Shown here piece by piece: positions 61,408 to 64,000 of a DNA stretch of 64,000 nt. The notes beneath the pieces are model-generated. The model ran no database searches and had not been told where the DNA came from. It saw only the letters and a program-made list of their open reading frames with translations. Location of the stretch: NCBI GenBank assembly GCA_002894685.1, contig NCRC01000018.1:1-64000 (forward strand), read 5' to 3'. Source of the stretch: Salinivenus lutea (GTDB lineage Bacteria; Bacteroidota; Rhodothermia; Rhodothermales; Salinibacteraceae). A program made the translations under genes and the position numbers. The stretch's first letter is position 1. Each line of letters begins with the position of its first letter.

Positions 61408-62712
61408 TCAGGCATAGATGCCGCGCATGCGGAGCGCCTCGGCGACGCGGCGCACCCCCATCACGTACGCCCCGATCCGAAGCGACACGTCGTGCTTCTC
61501 GGCCGTCTCGTACACCTTGTCGAAGGCCTTCTGCATCATCCGGTCGAGCCGCTGGTTCACGCGGTCCTCGGTCCAGAAGTAGCCCTGGCGGTCCTGCACC
61601 CACTCGAAGTACGAGACCGTGACCCCGCCGGCGTTGGCCAGAATGTCGGGGATGACGAGCACCTCTTTCTCCTGAAGCACCTGATCGGCCTCGGGGCGCG
61701 TGGGGCCGTTGGCCCCTTCCGCCACGATGCGGGCCTCCATGTTTTCCGCGATGGTCTTGTCGATCTGGTCCTCTTTCGCGGCGGGCACCAGCACGTCCAC
61801 ATCGAGCGTCAGGAGCTCCTCGTTCGTGATGTGGGTGGCGTTCTCGTAGCCGCTCAGCGTCCCGCCGTTCTGCTCCGCGTAGGCCTTCACCTCCTGGATG
61901 TTCAGCCCGTTCTCGTTGTAGTACCCGCCCGTCACGTCGCTCACGGCCACCACCGTGCACCCTTGCTGCGACAGCAGGTCGGCCGCCGTCGACCCGACGT
62001 TGCCAAACCCCTGCACGGCCACGGTGCACTCGCCCGGCGACAACCCGAGGCGGTCCATCGCGGCCAGCGTGACCGTCATGACGCCGCGCCCCGTCGCCTG
62101 TCGACGCCCCTTCGAGCCGCCCAGGCCCACGGGCTTGCCCGTCACCACCGCATTCTCCGTCCGGCGGGCGTGCATCGAGTACGTGTCGAGAATCCACTCC
62201 ATAATCTGCTCATTCGTGTTCATGTCCGGCGCGGGGATGTCCTTGTCCGGCCCGAACACGTCGAACAGATCGGCGGTGTAGCGGCGCGTCAGGCGCTCCA
62301 GCTCGTCCCGGCTCAGCTCGTCCGGGTCGCAGATGATGCCCCCTTTCGCCCCGCCGAACGGCAGGTCCACCAGCGAGCACTTCCACGTCATCCACGCCGC
62401 GAGGGCCTTCACCTCGTTCAGCGTCACGTCCGGCGCGTAGCGGACGCCGCCCTTGCTCGGGCCGAGCACGTTGTTGTGGATCACCCGGTAGCCCTCGAAC
62501 ACCTTCACGCGGCCGGTGTCCATCTCCACCGGGATGGAGGTCATGTGGACGCGCGCCGGGCGACAGAGGTATTCGTAGAAGCCGGGGTTGAGCTCCAGAA
62601 TCTCGGCCGCCACGTCGAACCGCTCCATCATGGACTGGAACGGGCTGTCGCGGTCGATGGGGGCCGGTTCGCGGTACACCGAGCGGTCGTAGACATCAAG
62701 CTTAAAGGGCAT
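61408..62712 (-). CDS. gdhA: glutamate dehydrogenase (Glu/Leu/Phe/Val dehydrogenase family)
   Basis: A 434-residue oxidoreductase. The substrate site includes K87 in G-P-S-K-G-G, K111 in M-T-W-K-C and K123 in P-F-G-G-A-K-G-G. The Rossmann domain has V-Q-G-F-G-N-V-G-S. It interconverts glutamate and 2-oxoglutarate with ammonia; coenzyme preference cannot be read with confidence. The length fits hexameric bacterial GDH. Start at 62712 (M-P-F-K-L-D) preferred over the longer upstream frame. Links the TCA cycle (gltA-sdh) to nitrogen metabolism. Confidence 0.94.
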   Translation of the reverse strand: MPFKLDVYDRSVYREPAPIDRDSPFQSMMERFDVAAEILELNPGFYEYLCRPARVHMTSIPVEMDTGRVKVFEGYRVIHNNVLGPSKGGVRYAPDVTLNEVKALAAWMTWKCSLVDLPFGGAKGGIICDPDELSRDELERLTRRYTADLFDVFGPDKDIPAPDMNTNEQIMEWILDTYSMHARRTENAVVTGKPVGLGGSKGRRQATGRGVMTVTLAAMDRLGLSPGECTVAVQGFGNVGSTAADLLSQQGCTVVAVSDVTGGYYNENGLNIQEVKAYAEQNGGTLSGYENATHITNEELLTLDVDVLVPAAKEDQIDKTIAENMEARIVAEGANGPTRPEADQVLQEKEVLVIPDILANAGGVTVSYFEWVQDRQGYFWTEDRVNQRLDRMMQKAFDKVYETAEKHDVSLRIGAYVMGVRRVAEALRMRGIYA

Positions 62713-62892
62713 GGGGCACGGGCGTTGGTCGAGGGAAGAGAACCAGCGGGAGCGAGTGACAAGAAAGATCTGGATTCTCGGCCAAAATGTCGAATGAAGA
62801 GGGCGTACGGGGCCTCTCCCCGAACGATTGCTCCGGAGCGTGGTTGCTCTCCATCGCCGTCGCGCCCTCTCCACGCGCCCCCCTCGTGCCTC

Positions 62893-63678
62893 ATGCCCAC
62901 GCCCCTGTCCACCCGACGCCGCAAGGCCATCGCCCGCCTCACCCGGCGCCGGGGCCGTCGCGAACAAAACCAGACCCTTATTGAAGGCCCGCGGGCGCTC
63001 GACTCGGCCCTCGCCGCCGGCGCGCCCCTCGTCGCGTGCGTCGCGACGGAGGACGCCCTCCACGACCCGACGGTGCAGTCACTCGTCGACCGCCTGGAGG
63101 TGCCCGTCTACACCACGGACGCCGACACGATGGCGACGCTCACCGACGTGCAGTCCCCGCAGGGCCTCGTGGCCACGGTGGAGCGCCGCCTCGTGGCCCC
63201 CGACACGCTCCCGGAGCACCTGCCGGACGACGGCACGACCCTGCTCCTGGACGGGGTGCAGGACCCGGGCAACGTGGGCACCCTGCTCCGCACGGCGGCC
63301 TGGTTTGGGGCCGATGCCGTGGTGGCGGGCCCCGGCACCGCCGGCCTCTACGGCCCAAAGGTCATGCGCGCCGCCACCGGCGGGCACTGGGCCCTCACGC
63401 TCTCGCGCACCGACGACCTCGGCCCCGTGCTCGACGCCCTCCGCCGGACCGGCTGCGCGCTCTACGGCGCCGACCTGGAGGGCGTCCGCGCCGACGCCTG
63501 GACCGCCCGCCGCCCCTCGGCCCTGGTGCTCGGCAGCGAGGCCCACGGCCTGAGCCCCACCGTCCTCGACCGCCTCGACACCCCCGTGTCCGTCCCCGGC
63601 GCCGCCGGCCGCCCCGCCGCCGAGTCCCTCAACGTGGCCGTGGCGGGCGGCATCCTGGTCTACGAGTGGCTCGGCTGA
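62893..63678 (+). CDS. SpoU/TrmH-family RNA 2'-O-methyltransferase
   Basis: A 261-residue SPOUT-fold methyltransferase. N-terminal substrate-binding domain with H/Q-N-x-T-L-I-E-G-like N-Q-T-L-I-E-G-P-R-A-L, then the three SpoU motifs: L-L-L-D-G-V-Q-D-P-G-N-V-G-T-L-L-R-T-A (motif 1), L-V-L-G-S-E-A-H-G-L-S (motif 2) and S-L-N-V-A-V-A-G-G-I-L-V-Y-E (motif 3). It methylates ribose 2'-OH in rRNA or tRNA; target not determined. The longer upstream frame overlaps gdhA and is a shadow. A promoter-like sequence begins 35 bases after the stop. Confidence 0.92.
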   Translation: MPTPLSTRRRKAIARLTRRRGRREQNQTLIEGPRALDSALAAGAPLVACVATEDALHDPTVQSLVDRLEVPVYTTDADTMATLTDVQSPQGLVATVERRLVAPDTLPEHLPDDGTTLLLDGVQDPGNVGTLLRTAAWFGADAVVAGPGTAGLYGPKVMRAATGGHWALTLSRTDDLGPVLDALRRTGCALYGADLEGVRADAWTARRPSALVLGSEAHGLSPTVLDRLDTPVSVPGAAGRPAAESLNVAVAGGILVYEWLG

Positions 63679-63712
63679 TCCAATTCGCCCTCTGCGCCCG
63701 CTTCGGCATAAC

Positions 63713-63745
63713 TTTGTAACGTTTCAGATACCGACGTTAGATTGG
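63713..63745 (+). promoter_or_regulatory. candidate Bacteroidota promoter
   Basis: TTTG (63713-63716), 21 bases, TAGATTGG (63738-63745): a TTTG box at the right spacing from a box matching TAnnTTTG at seven of eight positions. It is the best promoter match I find in the window, and is not directly in front of any visible gene. A start site near 63751 is expected. Confidence 0.55.
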
Positions 63746-63750
63746 GCGCG

Positions 63751-63834
63751 CTCATGCGTCTATCCGAATGCATTTCTTTCCTGGGCGCACTTCTCCCAGA
63801 AGCCCGGTCTCTTGGTGGGGGTCCGGGCTTTTTC
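63751..63834 (+). ncRNA. candidate small RNA or attenuated leader
   Basis: Between the promoter candidate and the terminator lies an 80-odd-base segment. It contains two adjacent stems: CTGGG (63781-63785) with CCCAG (63795-63799), then AAGCCCGG (63800-63807) with CCGGGCTT (63823-63830) and a T-run. This is the form of a small transcript or of a leader with attenuator for a gene beyond the right edge. An ATG at 63753 opens a frame through the hairpin to the window edge, which has no recognisable product. Confidence 0.45.
63800..63833 (+). terminator. intrinsic terminator at right edge
   Basis: AAGCCCGG (63800-63807) is the reverse complement of CCGGGCTT (63823-63830), and the T-run extends to 63833. 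Located 122 bases after the methyltransferase stop, it may end either that transcript or the candidate small RNA. Confidence 0.8.
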
Positions 63835-64000
63835 TTTATCTCAACGGAATTTTCTGCGGCGCGCGGGCCGCGTGAGCGCCGCTGCGGGCAGGGGGCGCCA
63901 CCCCTCCGGGGCGCTGGGGGAAACGGCCACGGCGGGTGTGCATTGAGAGTCAGGGCGCTTGCCCCAAGTCGACTTCCTTCACCCATCTCCGACGACAGTA
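63835..64000. other. right-edge region without recognised gene
   Basis: GC-rich sequence after the terminator, with frames open on both strands but no start, family or composition support. A GGGGCGCC-rich stretch near 63890-63920 could be part of a gene or leader outside the window. Confidence 0.4.

Noticed and set aside
63660-63986. 108-codon minus-strand frame at the right edge
   Set aside because: It overlaps the methyltransferase 3' end, the promoter candidate and the terminator, and has no family signal.

Overview
The window is GC-rich, densely coded DNA from a bacterium of the Rhodothermota/Bacteroidota line. It most likely comes from Salinibacter (S. ruber type). Four things point there. 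Many proteins are acidic, with Asp/Glu-rich tails and loops, as expected of a salt-in halophile (FabI, the YaaA-family protein, ParA, TonB, the RNase G homologue). The family content fits: DUF5683 next to parAB, a lipoprotein with Ig-like domain 5, TonB-type proteins, and a serine-palmitoyltransferase-like enzyme in a lineage known for sulfonolipids. Almost no gene has a Shine-Dalgarno sequence; leaders are pyrimidine-rich and end just before ATG. A few upstream regions carry Bacteroidota-type promoter elements (TTTG, about 21 bases, TAnnTTTG). I see no tRNA, rRNA, CRISPR array, insertion sequence or prophage.

Layout. 0-10 kb: end of a lipoprotein gene, a Lon-like ATP-dependent protease, a universal stress protein, an OsmC protein, a D-amino-acid transaminase, an MBL-fold hydrolase and an unusual RNase E/G. 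10-17 kb: citrate synthase followed by sdhC-sdhD-sdhA-sdhB, closed by a strong terminator, then an acyl-CoA carboxylase beta subunit facing it. 17-18.8 kb: a tiny XRE regulator translationally coupled to a membrane protein, with a palindromic operator candidate, and a secreted protein. 18.8-30 kb: a PcrA-type helicase and a four-gene minus-strand envelope unit. That unit runs from a metallopeptidase/TolB-propeller/beta-barrel fusion to a MacA-like adaptor, an ABC ATPase and a MacB-like permease. A secreted M1 peptidase is transcribed divergently. 30-41 kb: a nucleoside transporter, a TonB-domain lipoprotein, an L,D-transpeptidase, HAD phosphatase, FabI, inositol monophosphatase, lipoprotein, BirA, CoaX, uridine kinase, a YaaA-family protein and a YtxH-like protein. 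41-50 kb: alpha/beta hydrolase, SSB, an acyl-CoA dehydrogenase-like protein, PurQ, rhomboid protease, HAD, a GNAT-like protein and an alpha-oxoamine synthase. 50-56 kb: DUF5683-ParB-ParA, divergent from a second UvrD-family helicase, GNAT and RpiA. 56-64 kb: TonB, VanZ-like protein, NAD(P)HX repair enzyme, Ig-domain lipoprotein, glutamate dehydrogenase, an RNA methyltransferase, and a possible small-RNA unit at the right edge.

Together these are chromosomal housekeeping genes: TCA cycle, nucleotide and cofactor synthesis, envelope biogenesis, and chromosome segregation and repair. The parts most worth attention are the envelope operon that pairs a split MacAB with a three-domain outer-membrane fusion, the cysteine-free RNase G whose zinc-link is replaced by a coiled coil, the CGCAATACG repeat inside the sdh operon, the sphingolipid/sulfonolipid-type synthase, and the promoter-hairpin-terminator unit at 63.7 kb.
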